Below are positions 45,909 through 54,145 of a stretch of 64,000 nucleotides of DNA, piece by piece. Origin of the DNA: Chloroflexus aggregans DSM 9485 (GTDB lineage: Bacteria > Chloroflexota > Chloroflexia > Chloroflexales > Chloroflexaceae); the NCBI RefSeq assembly GCF_000021945.1, contig NC_011831.1, positions 4,229,353 through 4,293,352 of the forward strand. Direction: 5' to 3'. A program made the translations under genes and the position numbers. Below the pieces are notes generated by a model, which ran no database searches, was not told the origin of the DNA, and saw nothing but the letters and a program-made list of their open reading frames with translations. How positions within the stretch are numbered: the stretch's first letter is position 1; every line of letters starts with the position of its first letter.

Positions 45909-45937
45909 ACGCCCCCCCTCGCAATCGTACTCACACT

Positions 45938-46624
45938 CTACGCGAACGTCCATTGCCGGGTGGTGTGCGCCCCTAGCCCGGCCAAGTCGTGCGAGACGCT
46001 GATGATCGCGGCGCCTTCGGATTGGGCGGCCCGGATCATCGCAATCACCACCTGCTTAGTCGCTTCGTCGAGGCTGGCGGTTGGCTCGTCGAGCAGCAGC
46101 AGGCGCGGGCGAGCAATAAAGGCTCGCCCAAGATTGATCCGTTGTTGCTCTCCGCCGCTGAAGGTGAGCGGGCTGGCTTGCCACAGCGCCGGCGAGATGC
46201 TGAGCCGTTGCAGCCATTCCCGGCCAATCTCTTGCGCGGTTGCGCGATCCATCCCCTGCCGGTAGAGCGGTTCGCAGAGGGTATCGAGCGCCGAAACACG
46301 AGGCAGGACGCGCAGGAATTGCGAGCAGAAGCCGATCTCGCGCTCGCGCAGGCTGAGGATGACGCTCTCGGCAGCGCGGCTGAGGTCGATGCGGCCAAAT
46401 TGATGCGAGTCAAACCAGATCTGGCCGGAAGTTGGCAGGTAGGTGCGGTAGATGCACTTGAGAATGCTGGTCTTGCCCATGCCGCTGCGCCCGTAGATGA
46501 GCAGGTGTTCGCCGGCGGCGATGCTGAGGTTTACGTTGCGCACCGGCGTGATTTCGCGCCCATCGATCAGGTGCAGGGTGAAGGATTTATGCAGGTTACG
46601 GATTTCAAGCAGTGGATGGCTCAT
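45938..46624 (-). CDS. phnL: C-P lyase accessory ATP-binding protein PhnL
   Basis: An ABC-type ATPase of 228 residues that associates with the C-P lyase core. It acts in the PhnI-dependent ribosyl transfer step and not in transport. Walker A is LIYGRSGMGKTSILK, the signature is TFSGGEQQRINLGRAF, and Walker B is RLLLLDEPTASLD, followed by the H-loop ISVSHD. It begins 15 bases after phnK. Length and order (K then L) match the canonical operon. A lipoprotein-release ATPase (LolD-like) is the nearest look-alike, but context excludes it. Confidence 0.93.
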   Translation of the reverse strand: MSHPLLEIRNLHKSFTLHLIDGREITPVRNVNLSIAAGEHLLIYGRSGMGKTSILKCIYRTYLPTSGQIWFDSHQFGRIDLSRAAESVILSLREREIGFCSQFLRVLPRVSALDTLCEPLYRQGMDRATAQEIGREWLQRLSISPALWQASPLTFSGGEQQRINLGRAFIARPRLLLLDEPTASLDEATKQVVIAMIRAAQSEGAAIISVSHDLAGLGAHTTRQWTFA

Positions 46625-46639
46625 AGGGCGTAGCCTTGA

Positions 46640-47479
46640 TTACAATGCCGACGAGACCAGCAGTTGGGTGTACGGATGCTGCGGGTCTTCGAGGATTTGG
46701 TCGGTCAACCCCGCTTCGACAATGTGGCCGTTCTTCATCACAATCGTGCGGCGGGCCAGTTGGCGCACCACGCCGAGATCGTGCGATACCAGCAGCATGG
46801 TGATCCGGTCTTCCCATTGAATCCGGCGCAGCAGGTCGAGCACGCGGGCCTGTACCGAGACATCGAGCCCGCTGGTGATTTCATCGAGCAGCAATAGGCT
46901 GGGCCGGCTGGCGAGTGCTTTGGCGATCTGCACTCGCTGTAACATGCCGCCGCTGAAGGTCGGCGGTTCGTCGTCGATCCGTTCCGGCGGCAGTTCGGTT
47001 TTGACCATTAATTCGGCGGTGCGGGTGCGGATTCGGCCAAAGTGCCGCCATTCGGCCAGCAGCAGCTTTTCAGCGACGTTGCCTCCCACCGAAAAGCGCA
47101 TGTTTAAGCCCAGTTCGGGGCGCTGGTAAACGATGCCGAGTTTGGTGTTGCGGAACAGTCGCGCTTCGTAGCGGTCGAGGGTGGTGAGGTCGCACGGTGG
47201 CCCGCCGTTGTCTCGGTACCAGATGTGGCCGCTGTCGGGGCGCAAGGCCAGATAGATCATCTGCAACAGGGTGCTCTTGCCACTGCCGCTCTCGCCGACG
47301 ATGCCCAACACTTCACCTGCATTCAATTGCAAGTTCGCCTCAACGCAGGCCCAGACCGTCCCACAGCGCGGACACTGCGAGCGACCGGTGTCGGGGCCGG
47401 TCAGGCGGTGGCAATTGGGGCAGGTTGGCCCAAAGTGCTTCGAGAGCTGCTCGACCCGCAAAATCCAATCGTCGATCAT
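46640..47479 (-). CDS. phnK: C-P lyase ATP-binding protein PhnK with an N-terminal zinc-ribbon-like insertion
   Basis: An ABC-type ATPase that binds the PhnGHIJ core. The 279 residues exceed the roughly 250 of the E. coli protein because of an insertion at residues 18-46 with CPNC and CPRC (Cys20, 23, 36, 39) in the form of a zinc ribbon. Walker A (VGESGSGKSTLLQ), signature (TFSGGMLQRVQIAKAL), Walker B (LLLLDEITSGLD) and LLVSHD are intact. The ATG overlaps the phnJ stop (ATGA), which fixes the start. An in-frame extension upstream lies wholly within phnJ. Confidence 0.93.
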   Translation of the reverse strand: MIDDWILRVEQLSKHFGPTCPNCHRLTGPDTGRSQCPRCGTVWACVEANLQLNAGEVLGIVGESGSGKSTLLQMIYLALRPDSGHIWYRDNGGPPCDLTTLDRYEARLFRNTKLGIVYQRPELGLNMRFSVGGNVAEKLLLAEWRHFGRIRTRTAELMVKTELPPERIDDEPPTFSGGMLQRVQIAKALASRPSLLLLDEITSGLDVSVQARVLDLLRRIQWEDRITMLLVSHDLGVVRQLARRTIVMKNGHIVEAGLTDQILEDPQHPYTQLLVSSAL

Positions 47480-48342
47480 GCCGTCGCCTCCATCTGCGCC
47501 ACGCGCTTCGCGCAGTACGCTGCGTCGGAACAGGTGGTTTCCCACCGTCCGCCGTTGCTATCGCTGACGAAATGCTCGGTGAGAAAGGTGTGTTCGGCCC
47601 CGCAACGCGCGCAGCGCTGGCCGGGCCGGTACTCGGTGCGGAAGGGGTAATCCTCAAACTGGAGCGGCTCGACCACAGTGTAGGGCGGCACCGCGTAGAT
47701 GCGCTTCTCGCGCCCGGCCCCAAACAGGTAAAGGGTGTCAGCCATGTGCAGCTTCGGCACATCCCAGCGCGGGATGGGGGTGGTGTCCATCAGGTAGCGC
47801 CGGTTGACGATCACCGGATACTGGCTGGCGATGCGCAGATCACCGGCTCGCACCACGCTCTCGTACATATAGACCCACATCTTGCCGTAGTCGGCTTCGC
47901 TGTGCATGATCGTGGCCCGTTCGAGGTTCGGTTCCACCCAGCGCAGCGGATCAGCCATCGGCACCTGCAAGACCAGAATCTGATCGGCCCACATTGGCTC
48001 TTCGGGGATGCGGTGGCGGGTTTGGATGATCGTCGCCGCAGCGGTGTCGGTGGTGGTAGTGACGCCGGTAGTGCGGGTGATCAGCCGGCGCAAATTGACC
48101 GCATTGACGCTCTCGTCGTCGCCTTGATCGATCACCTTGAGCGTATCGTCTGGGGTGATGATCGACAGCGTAATCTGCAACCCGCCGGTACCCCAGCCGC
48201 GGGCAATCGGCAGATCGCGGCTAGCAAACGGCACGAGGTGGCCGGGAATGGCGACCGCCTTCAACAGCTTGCGCCGGATCTCGCGTTTGGCATCTTCATC
48301 GAGCAGGGCGAAATTGTAGAGCTGATCGGAAGTTTCGCTCAT
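47476..48342 (-). CDS. phnJ: Carbon-phosphorus lyase subunit PhnJ (radical SAM)
   Basis: The catalytic subunit that breaks the C-P bond of ribose 1-methylphosphonate 5-phosphate. It uses a [4Fe-4S] cluster and S-adenosylmethionine, giving methane and the cyclic phosphate. The 288 residues start MSETSDQLYNFALLDEDAKRE. The C-terminal cysteines 244, 247, 271 and 277 keep the Cx2C...Cx5C arrangement of the E. coli enzyme. The segment GWGTGGLQITLSII is also characteristic. It sits 66 bases after phnI and overlaps phnK by four. Confidence 0.97.
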   Translation of the reverse strand: MSETSDQLYNFALLDEDAKREIRRKLLKAVAIPGHLVPFASRDLPIARGWGTGGLQITLSIITPDDTLKVIDQGDDESVNAVNLRRLITRTTGVTTTTDTAAATIIQTRHRIPEEPMWADQILVLQVPMADPLRWVEPNLERATIMHSEADYGKMWVYMYESVVRAGDLRIASQYPVIVNRRYLMDTTPIPRWDVPKLHMADTLYLFGAGREKRIYAVPPYTVVEPLQFEDYPFRTEYRPGQRCARCGAEHTFLTEHFVSDSNGGRWETTCSDAAYCAKRVAQMEATA

Positions 48343-48408
48343 GGCGTGCTCTGTCCTTGTTTAGCGTGGAACACAGTGATTTGTTACCCTTATGTCTACA
48401 ACCCAACC

Positions 48409-49581
48409 TTAGCGTGCATCACTGGGGAGCGCCTGATCAACCAACTGGCCGAGCCGGCTCTGGCGTTGGGCGCGATGTTCGCGCGCCCGATCCAGCACGC
48501 TGAGGGCGGCGGCAAAGGTGACGTAATGCGGCAACTTATAATGAGCGACGAATCCGCTGGCCTCGATCCCATCGGTGTGGAGCAAGACAAACTCTTCATC
48601 CGCCGCCGGCCCCGACTCGCCGGCGAGGCTGCCGGCGCGGGCCTGCGTCAATACACTGTCGAGAATGGCCATACTCATCACCTTAAGCTCACTCTGGCCG
48701 AAGGCGAAGCCATAGCCGACGTTGAAGCGCGGCGGTTCGGCGTGACTCGTCACGCTATGCGCCTTCGAGGCGATTTCAGCCTCGGTTGCTTCAATTTCGC
48801 CAATCGTGACCGGTTCGCCGGTGAGCGGGTGCGCGACTTGCACCGGCAGGTAGCCGTAGCGTAGCTCGACCAGCGTCGGGTGGGCATCGCCGTAGCCGCG
48901 TGTGCTGCTATAGGCCAGACTCATCAGGCTGCCGGTATCGGCTTGGGCCATTGCTTGCAGACGGGCGCTGCGCGGGCAAGGGAAGGTAAGCGGTTCGCGG
49001 GTAATGTCAAACGGCTCTTCGTGCGCCGGTTCGGCAGGCACATCCACAATCATCTGCTCTTGCCGCATATACTCGGTCACTTTGGGGAAGCGGCCCCACG
49101 CGCCGGGTTGGGGTTTGCCGGCCTCAACCAGCGCCGCGTAGCGTTCGGCAGCAGCAATCACGGCCCGCACGTCTTCGTGGGCCAGCGCCGGCTGCAACAA
49201 GCGGATCAGGTAATCGGTGGCCGGCCCCAGCATCTGGCCGCCGGGAATATCTTTGAACGAAGCCGAAATCCGGCGCAGACAGAACATCTCGCGCCCCGAA
49301 ACCGGCAACGAGGCCATCACCCGCGGCAAGGTGGTACGGTAGGCGCGCAGCAAAAACGCCGCTTCAATACTATCGCCTTCAGCCTGCTTGATTGCCGGCG
49401 CCGCCAGCAACGGCGCATAGAGCGCACCCTCGTGCATAGCACGGCTCACGGCGTGGCGCAGTTGGTCGCGGATCTGCGGCAATCGCAGCGGCGTGCTGCC
49501 GCCAAGCAAGCGCAAACACTCGACTAACTCTTCGGCGCGAGCAACGGCTTCACTGCCCCCGCGCACCGCAACGTATCCCAT
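48409..49581 (-). CDS. phnI: C-P lyase core subunit PhnI
   Basis: PhnI, with G, H and L, displaces adenine from ATP by the phosphonate to form the ribose 1-phosphonate triphosphate; alone it acts as a nucleosidase. The 390 residues from the chosen ATG begin MGYVAVRGGSEAVARAEELVECLR. Family motifs include FLLRAYRTTLPR, RRISASFKDIPGGQMLGPATDYLIRLL, SLAYSSTRGYGDAHPTLVELRYGYLPV and YGFAFGQSELKVMSMAILD. AAAGGAGC precedes the ATG. An eight-codon extension is rejected. Confidence 0.96.
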   Translation of the reverse strand: MGYVAVRGGSEAVARAEELVECLRLLGGSTPLRLPQIRDQLRHAVSRAMHEGALYAPLLAAPAIKQAEGDSIEAAFLLRAYRTTLPRVMASLPVSGREMFCLRRISASFKDIPGGQMLGPATDYLIRLLQPALAHEDVRAVIAAAERYAALVEAGKPQPGAWGRFPKVTEYMRQEQMIVDVPAEPAHEEPFDITREPLTFPCPRSARLQAMAQADTGSLMSLAYSSTRGYGDAHPTLVELRYGYLPVQVAHPLTGEPVTIGEIEATEAEIASKAHSVTSHAEPPRFNVGYGFAFGQSELKVMSMAILDSVLTQARAGSLAGESGPAADEEFVLLHTDGIEASGFVAHYKLPHYVTFAAALSVLDRAREHRAQRQSRLGQLVDQALPSDAR

Positions 49582-49688
49582 ACCGGCTCCTTTATCTATA
49601 CGCATTATATGGTTGGAGAGCGTGGTTCACACCTTCATCCCTGCTCCCCATCCTCTGTCTCCTCCGCGCTCTCTGCGGTAAAAGTACC

Positions 49689-50315
49689 TCAGATGACCTC
49701 AATCTGCGTCGTGCGCGGCAACCCCAAGCACCGTCCCTGCTGATCGATCAGAAACAGATCGATCCCCAGCGGAAACCGACTTGGCCGTGATGCAATAGCG
49801 GCCAGCTCGGTCGGAGCCACGCCGCGCAAACCAACCGTGGCCGTCGTAGCAATCCCCGGCCCGCGCAGACGCAGCGTTTCACCGTTGAGTACAATCGCCG
49901 GTACGCTGAGAAAGACGGTGCAACTGCGTTCGGGGTAGAGCAACGATCCCGCCGCGAGTTCATCAAACAGCGCCGTCCCGGCTGGGTCGTGCAAGAGTGC
50001 AAAATCAGCGGTAGAAGGCTCTGCTGGGCGAGCGTTAGTGCGCAGGGCGATCCAGCGCGTCAGCGGATGATCGACCGGCAACCATTCTTCACCGGCGGCA
50101 TGGACGAAGCTTACCGTCTGGTCGAGCAGGCTCATACCGGCGGCAACGGCGGTTACATTGGGGAGCGTGCCGTCCGGCAGCGGCGGCAGATCGGCGAAGG
50201 TCGGCGGCGGCAAGTGGCTCACCTTACCGGGGCGGGCTAAGCAATCGAGCAGTACGCGGAAGGTAAGGCCGTTAAAGCGTTCGATCGGCGCGGGTGGTAT
50301 AGCGACGGTAGTCAT
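49689..50315 (-). CDS. phnH: C-P lyase core subunit PhnH
   Basis: A 208-residue structural subunit of the PhnGHIJ complex with a PLP-transferase-like fold but no cofactor lysine role. The N-terminal NGLTFRVLLDCLARPGKVSHLP matches the family motif FR.lL.alarPG. The C-terminal half has GPGIATTATVGLRGV and SRFPLGIDLFLIDQQGRCLGLPRTTQIEV, the latter close to the family ending. It follows phnG in the order expected for phnGHIJKL, but about 800 bases of repeat DNA separate the two. Confidence 0.94.
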   Translation of the reverse strand: MTTVAIPPAPIERFNGLTFRVLLDCLARPGKVSHLPPPTFADLPPLPDGTLPNVTAVAAGMSLLDQTVSFVHAAGEEWLPVDHPLTRWIALRTNARPAEPSTADFALLHDPAGTALFDELAAGSLLYPERSCTVFLSVPAIVLNGETLRLRGPGIATTATVGLRGVAPTELAAIASRPSRFPLGIDLFLIDQQGRCLGLPRTTQIEVI

Positions 50316-51110
50316 AGGGTATCCTCAGTAGATTATATGTCATCAGGAGCGCGAGGAGCACGGGCCGCCAGCCCGCAGCGTACACGAGTTGGGATGGGAA
50401 TGAACCCCATCCCCGGCTCCACCCACCGCTGGTGAAGGGGGTACCGTCGAGGACGTTGAGGGTAAACCCTATCCCCAAACCCTTTGTGCCCTCTGCGTCC
50501 TTGGCGTTGCCGGTCGCCCGTTCGTACCGGTTACGGGCGTTTCGCAATCCCAAAACCCTTTGCACCCTCTGTGTCCTTGTCCTTGGCGTTTAATGGTAAG
50601 GTTTTTGATGCCTGGGTAGTTCCAGAGATTCCCAAACCCTTTGCGCCCTCTGCGTCCTTGGCGTTGCCGGTCGCCCGTTCGTACCGGTTACGGGCGTTTC
50701 GCAATCCCAAAACCCTTTGCGCCCTCTGCGTCCTTGTCCTTGGCGTTTAATGGTAAGGTTTTTGATGCCTGGGTAGTTCCAGAGATTCCCAAACCCTTTG
50801 CGCCCTTTGCGTCCTTGGCGTTGCCGGTCGCCCGTTCGTACCGGTTACAGGCGTTTCGCAATCCCAAAACCCTTTGCGCCCTTTGCGTCCTTGGCGTTGC
50901 CGGTCGCCAGTCCGTACCGGTTACAGGCGTTTCGCAATCCCAAAACCCTTTGCGCCCTCTGCGTCCTTGGCGTCTTTGCGTGTGAATCCTCTGCGCCTTG
51001 GCTCGCTTTGCGCCTTTGTGTTCGGCCCTCGTTCCCAGCCCCTCCCCCGCTAGGGGAAGGGGTGAGATGAGTGTGCCTTTTACGTCTTTTCGTGGCTATT
51101 CGTCTCCCGT
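50316..51110. other. Repeat-filled gap between phnG and phnH
   Basis: Nearly 800 bases with no supported gene in the middle of the C-P lyase operon. Most is the tandem array listed next. The phnH-proximal flank (50316-50470) and the phnG-proximal flank (50974-51110, with CCCCTCCCCCGCTAGGGGAAGG near 51040) show further low-complexity sequence. Apparent open frames here encode only the repeat (PKPFAPSASLALPVARSYR type) and are not credible genes. Confidence 0.8.
50474..50973. repeat. Higher-order tandem repeat array with a 157-bp period
   Basis: Seven copies of a unit starting CCCAAA(A)CCCTTTGCGCCCT alternate with two different spacers. One contains GCCGGTCGCCCGTTCGTACC; the other contains GGTAAGGTTTTTGATGCC. 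The combined block repeats exactly every 157 bases (starts 50474, 50631 and 50788) with few changes, then decays into a single-spacer form. The near-identity of the copies points to recent amplification. Confidence 0.93.
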
Positions 51111-51530
51111 TCAAAACGTCTCAAACTCCACCCGCGTCGCTGCGGCGGCGGCAAAACGTCGTTCATAAGCGGCGCTCAGCGCCTGCCCTAGCTCGGCGAT
51201 GCGCGGGCGCAAATCGGCGTGCGGATCACCCGGCATGCGCAGCGCCGCGTCGAGTACGGCCAACGCTGTCGCGTGATCCGGGTCGCGCCCGATCACCATC
51301 CCAAACCCAAACTGACCGGCCAATTCCAACCGCGTCTCGGTGACGAGAATCTCGCCGCCGTTGAAGACCGTTTCGGCGACGCCCTCGATCATGCGCAACT
51401 GTACCAGCACGCAGCGCGGGCCGCTGATGAATGTCACAGCATCGCGGTCATACCGCGCGAGTACCTGCTCGGCCAACGCGCAGACGAGGTGGGGCGGACT
51501 GCAACTCAGAATATGCGAGGTCGTGAGCAT
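51111..51530 (-). CDS. phnG: C-P lyase core subunit PhnG
   Basis: A 139-residue subunit of the PhnGHIJ complex. Family residues are visible: VQLRMIEGVAETVFNGGEILVTETRLELAG followed by GFGMVIGRDPDHATALAVLDAAL. The C-terminal part is helical (PRIAELGQALSAAYERRFAAAAA). It begins 40 bases after phnE2, so transporter and lyase genes share one transcript, at least up to the repeat array that follows it. The nearest ATG has GGAG upstream. Confidence 0.93.
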   Translation of the reverse strand: MLTTSHILSCSPPHLVCALAEQVLARYDRDAVTFISGPRCVLVQLRMIEGVAETVFNGGEILVTETRLELAGQFGFGMVIGRDPDHATALAVLDAALRMPGDPHADLRPRIAELGQALSAAYERRFAAAAATRVEFETF

Positions 51531-51570
51531 CGTGATCTCCTTCTGCGCCGGCTGCGCGCTTCTATAGGCG

Positions 51571-52401
51571 TTACGCAGGTCGCTTCACACCAACCGTCTC
51601 TTTCAAGCGGGTAGCGCTCCATTCTAACAGAATGGCAAAAATCAGCACCGCGTATGTAAAGATGCCCAACTCGCGTAGATCGAGATAGAAGGCGCTGGCC
51701 ATAAACATGTTAAAACCGATCCCGCCGGCGCCGGCAGTTGCTCCCATCGCAATCGCCACTGAAAAGTTAATCTCAAACCGCACGAACGTCCACGAGAGCA
51801 GAGCCGAAGCCGACGAAGGCACGACCGCTTGAAACACCGTCTGCCACCAGTTGGCTCCGCTGGCGCGCAAGGCCTCTAACACCCCAGCATCTAGTTCCTC
51901 GAAGGTTTCGGCATAAGCCTTCACCAGATAGCCGACCGAGTGAAACGTCATCCCGATCACGGCGGCTACGCTGCCCAAACCGGCAGTGACCGCGAAAAAC
52001 AGCACCCAGAGCACGGTCGGTACCGCGCGGATTAAGGCCATAACGATCTTGACCGCATCATTGACCCGGCGCGGGGCCAGATTCTGAGCTGCGAGCAGGG
52101 CAAGGAAAAAGGCAATGATCGCGCCAAAGACGGTGGTCAACAGGCCAAGCGCAACCGTAATCATCAACTCGCGAAACAGATCAAGCCAACTCAAATTTTT
52201 CAACCGCGCTTCAAACAGCACGATGCGAAAATTGTTGAGCATGTCGCCAAAGGCGGTAACGACATTGATGTTGCGTGTGTCAATAGTGATCAGACCGTAG
52301 ACGGTCAGTAGCGCTAACACAATCAGCGTCGCCTGCAACACCGTATTGGCATGGCTGCGCGGGCGCACTCGAATCCGGCCAGAAGGCAGCGTCGTCTCCA
52401 T
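51571..52401 (-). CDS. phnE: Phosphonate ABC transporter permease PhnE (second copy)
   Basis: A 276-residue inner-membrane permease of the phosphonate ABC transporter. It has about six helices and the cytoplasmic coupling loop LEALRASGANWWQTVFQAVVPSSASALL, the EAA-type motif that contacts PhnC. Its start overlaps the first phnE stop by one base. Two tandem permease genes presumably form a heterodimer. Substrates are likely alkylphosphonates or phosphite/phosphate esters. Confidence 0.94.
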   Translation of the reverse strand: METTLPSGRIRVRPRSHANTVLQATLIVLALLTVYGLITIDTRNINVVTAFGDMLNNFRIVLFEARLKNLSWLDLFRELMITVALGLLTTVFGAIIAFFLALLAAQNLAPRRVNDAVKIVMALIRAVPTVLWVLFFAVTAGLGSVAAVIGMTFHSVGYLVKAYAETFEELDAGVLEALRASGANWWQTVFQAVVPSSASALLSWTFVRFEINFSVAIAMGATAGAGGIGFNMFMASAFYLDLRELGIFTYAVLIFAILLEWSATRLKETVGVKRPA

Positions 52402-53189
52402 CAGAGGATCGTCCTTCGGATATAGTTCGATACCGTTTCAATCAGCAAGACCACAGCGACCGTTGCCAGCACCACAAGGCTGGCCGAACCGTAGCTAAAG
52501 TTCTTGAAATAGAGGTCGAACAGAAACCCAATGCCAGTGCCGGTGAGAATGCCGACCAGCGTGGCGCTGCGGATATTGGTTTCGATCATGTACAGCACCC
52601 AGCTAATCAGTTGCGGCAGACAAGCCGGGATCACACTCTGGCTGATGATCGCAGTGTAGCCGGCACCGGTAGCGCGCAACGCCTCGACCGGCTCGATCCC
52701 TACTTCATCAATGGTTTCGACCATCACGCGGGTGATGAAGCCGAGGGTGACGAAAAAGAGGGCAAAAAAGCCGGTAAAGCCGCTTTGCCCGAACGAAAAG
52801 AGCAAGATCAGCGCCCACACCGACACGTCAATGTTGCGGAAGATGCTCGCAATAGCGCGGGCCGGCAGGCTAAACCACGGGTGCGGGCGAGTGGTGTTGG
52901 CGCCGAGCAAGGCTAACCCCAAGCCAAAGATCGAGGCGATAGTTGAGGAAGCTACGGCAATCAGCACCGTCTCTTGCAGCTTCTCAAGAATGCGCGGCAA
53001 ACGCGCCCATGCCCGCTCGTCGGGCACGAAATTGGCGATGCCCCATGCAAGCGCGCGCGGAATGACGCTCAACCCTTGCACGAGATCGAATTGAGTCAAC
53101 ACCATGCCGCCATAGGTAATAGCCACCATCGCGATAAAGAAGAGTGCAGACTGAATCCGGCGGCGGCGAAAAAAAGCATCAGGCTGCAT
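52401..53189 (-). CDS. phnE: Phosphonate ABC transporter permease PhnE (first copy)
   Basis: A 262-residue permease paired with the next gene. Helices are visible at FFIAMVAITYGGMVL, IASSTIASIFGLGLALLG, WALILLFSFGQSGFTGFFALFFV and LVVLATVAVVLLIE. The coupling loop is VEALRATGAGYTAIISQSVIPACLPQLISW. Its start overlaps the 3' end of phnC by 11 bases, so it is translated with the ATPase. Confidence 0.94.
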   Translation of the reverse strand: MQPDAFFRRRRIQSALFFIAMVAITYGGMVLTQFDLVQGLSVIPRALAWGIANFVPDERAWARLPRILEKLQETVLIAVASSTIASIFGLGLALLGANTTRPHPWFSLPARAIASIFRNIDVSVWALILLFSFGQSGFTGFFALFFVTLGFITRVMVETIDEVGIEPVEALRATGAGYTAIISQSVIPACLPQLISWVLYMIETNIRSATLVGILTGTGIGFLFDLYFKNFSYGSASLVVLATVAVVLLIETVSNYIRRTIL

Positions 53190-53964
53190 AGCGCTCCTTC
53201 AGATCGAGGATCAGTTCGCCCGCTTCCGAGCCGTAGATTTGGTAGATTTGGGCATTGCTCAGTGCGTGCGGCGGCCCGTCGTAAATCACCCGGCCCCGGT
53301 TGACGCCGATGATGCGTTCGGCATAGTGCAGTGCGACATCAACCTGATGCAGATTGACCAGCACCGTAATCCCGGTCGAACGATTAATCTCTTGCAGGGT
53401 GTCCATGATCACCTTGGCCGAGCTGGGGTCAAGCGAAGCGATCGGCTCGTCGCAGAGCAGCATCTTCGGTTGCTGCACCAGCGCGCGGGCGATGCCGACC
53501 CGCTGCTTCTGACCACCGCTGAGCTGGTCACAGCGCTTGTACATCTGCTCGCTCAAGCCGAGCGTTTCCAGAATGCGCATCGCCTCGCGCTTCTCTTGCT
53601 CACTGTAGAGGCCAAGTATGCCTTGGAACGTATTCTTATAGCCGAGCCGCCCATGCAACACATTCTCGATCACGCTCAGCCGGTTGACGAGATTGTAGTG
53701 CTGGAAGATCATCCCGATCTGGGTACGGTGGCGGCGCAGCGCTTGGCCACGCAACTGTGGCACGCTGACGCTATCGAACCGGATGTCGCCGCTGGTAATG
53801 TCAATTAAGCGGTTGATACTGCGCAGCAGGGTTGACTTCCCCGCCCCGGAAGGGCCAATAATCGCGACAAACTCGCCGGGTTGTACTGAAAAGGTGATCG
53901 AATCGAGCGCCAGCGTCTCGGCGCCGTACCGCTTGGTCACTTGATCAAGTTCGAGCAGGCTCAT
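53179..53964 (-). CDS. phnC: Phosphonate ABC transporter ATP-binding protein PhnC
   Basis: The 261-residue ATPase of the phosphonate importer. Walker A is IGPSGAGKSTLLRSINRL, the Q-loop IGMIFQHYNLVNRLSVIENVLHGRLG is characteristic of PhnC, the signature is LSGGQKQRVGIARALVQQ, and Walker B is LLCDEPIASLDP. NLHQVDVALHYAERIIGVNRGRVIYDG ends the family motif set. GAGGTTGC precedes the ATG. It is 181 bases after phnD, with a hairpin between them. Confidence 0.96.
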   Translation of the reverse strand: MSLLELDQVTKRYGAETLALDSITFSVQPGEFVAIIGPSGAGKSTLLRSINRLIDITSGDIRFDSVSVPQLRGQALRRHRTQIGMIFQHYNLVNRLSVIENVLHGRLGYKNTFQGILGLYSEQEKREAMRILETLGLSEQMYKRCDQLSGGQKQRVGIARALVQQPKMLLCDEPIASLDPSSAKVIMDTLQEINRSTGITVLVNLHQVDVALHYAERIIGVNRGRVIYDGPPHALSNAQIYQIYGSEAGELILDLKERYAA

Positions 53965-54052
53965 GCAACCTCATTTCTGTGATGGGCCTCTGATCGTGCG
54001 TTGCTATGGCAGGTGCGCACAGGAGTTGAACCATTGGAGCAATCGCTCTTAT

Positions 54053-54083
54053 GAAGAGCGGCTGTTGGACTGCGGCACTCCAT
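54053..54083. repeat. Dispersed palindromic repeat, single diverged copy
   Basis: GAAGAGCGGCTGTTGGACTG followed by CGGCACTCCAT matches the repeat family at 21.7 and 23.4 kb with a few changes. It lies in the phnD-phnC gap, beside the attenuator hairpin. Confidence 0.5.
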
Positions 54084-54091
54084 TCTGCAAA

Positions 54092-54125
54092 AGTGGAGCT
54101 GGTGAATGATACCGCCGGCTCCACT
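54092..54125 (-). terminator. Attenuator-like hairpin between phnD and phnC
   Basis: On the minus strand AGTGGAGC (54125-54118) pairs with GCTCCACT (54099-54092), with further CCGG/CCAG-type pairs inside. TTTGC follows the stem directly, giving a short U tract. Placed 20 bases after the phnD stop, it would let the binding protein be made in excess over the membrane components. Confidence 0.55.
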
Positions 54126-54145
54126 GCTGCTCTTCTCAGCTTGGT

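Noticed and set aside
47197-48864. 555-codon open frame on the plus strand
   Set aside because: It is antisense to phnK, phnJ and phnI, whose catalytic cysteines and Walker motifs are clear. The plus-strand translation is rich in Arg/His/Pro low-complexity sequence and matches no family pattern.
50484-51070. Overlapping plus-strand frames of 88-114 codons in the phnG-phnH gap
   Set aside because: They translate only the tandem repeat (PKPFAPSASLALPV type) in shifting combinations and have no start signals, so they are products of the repeat and not genes.
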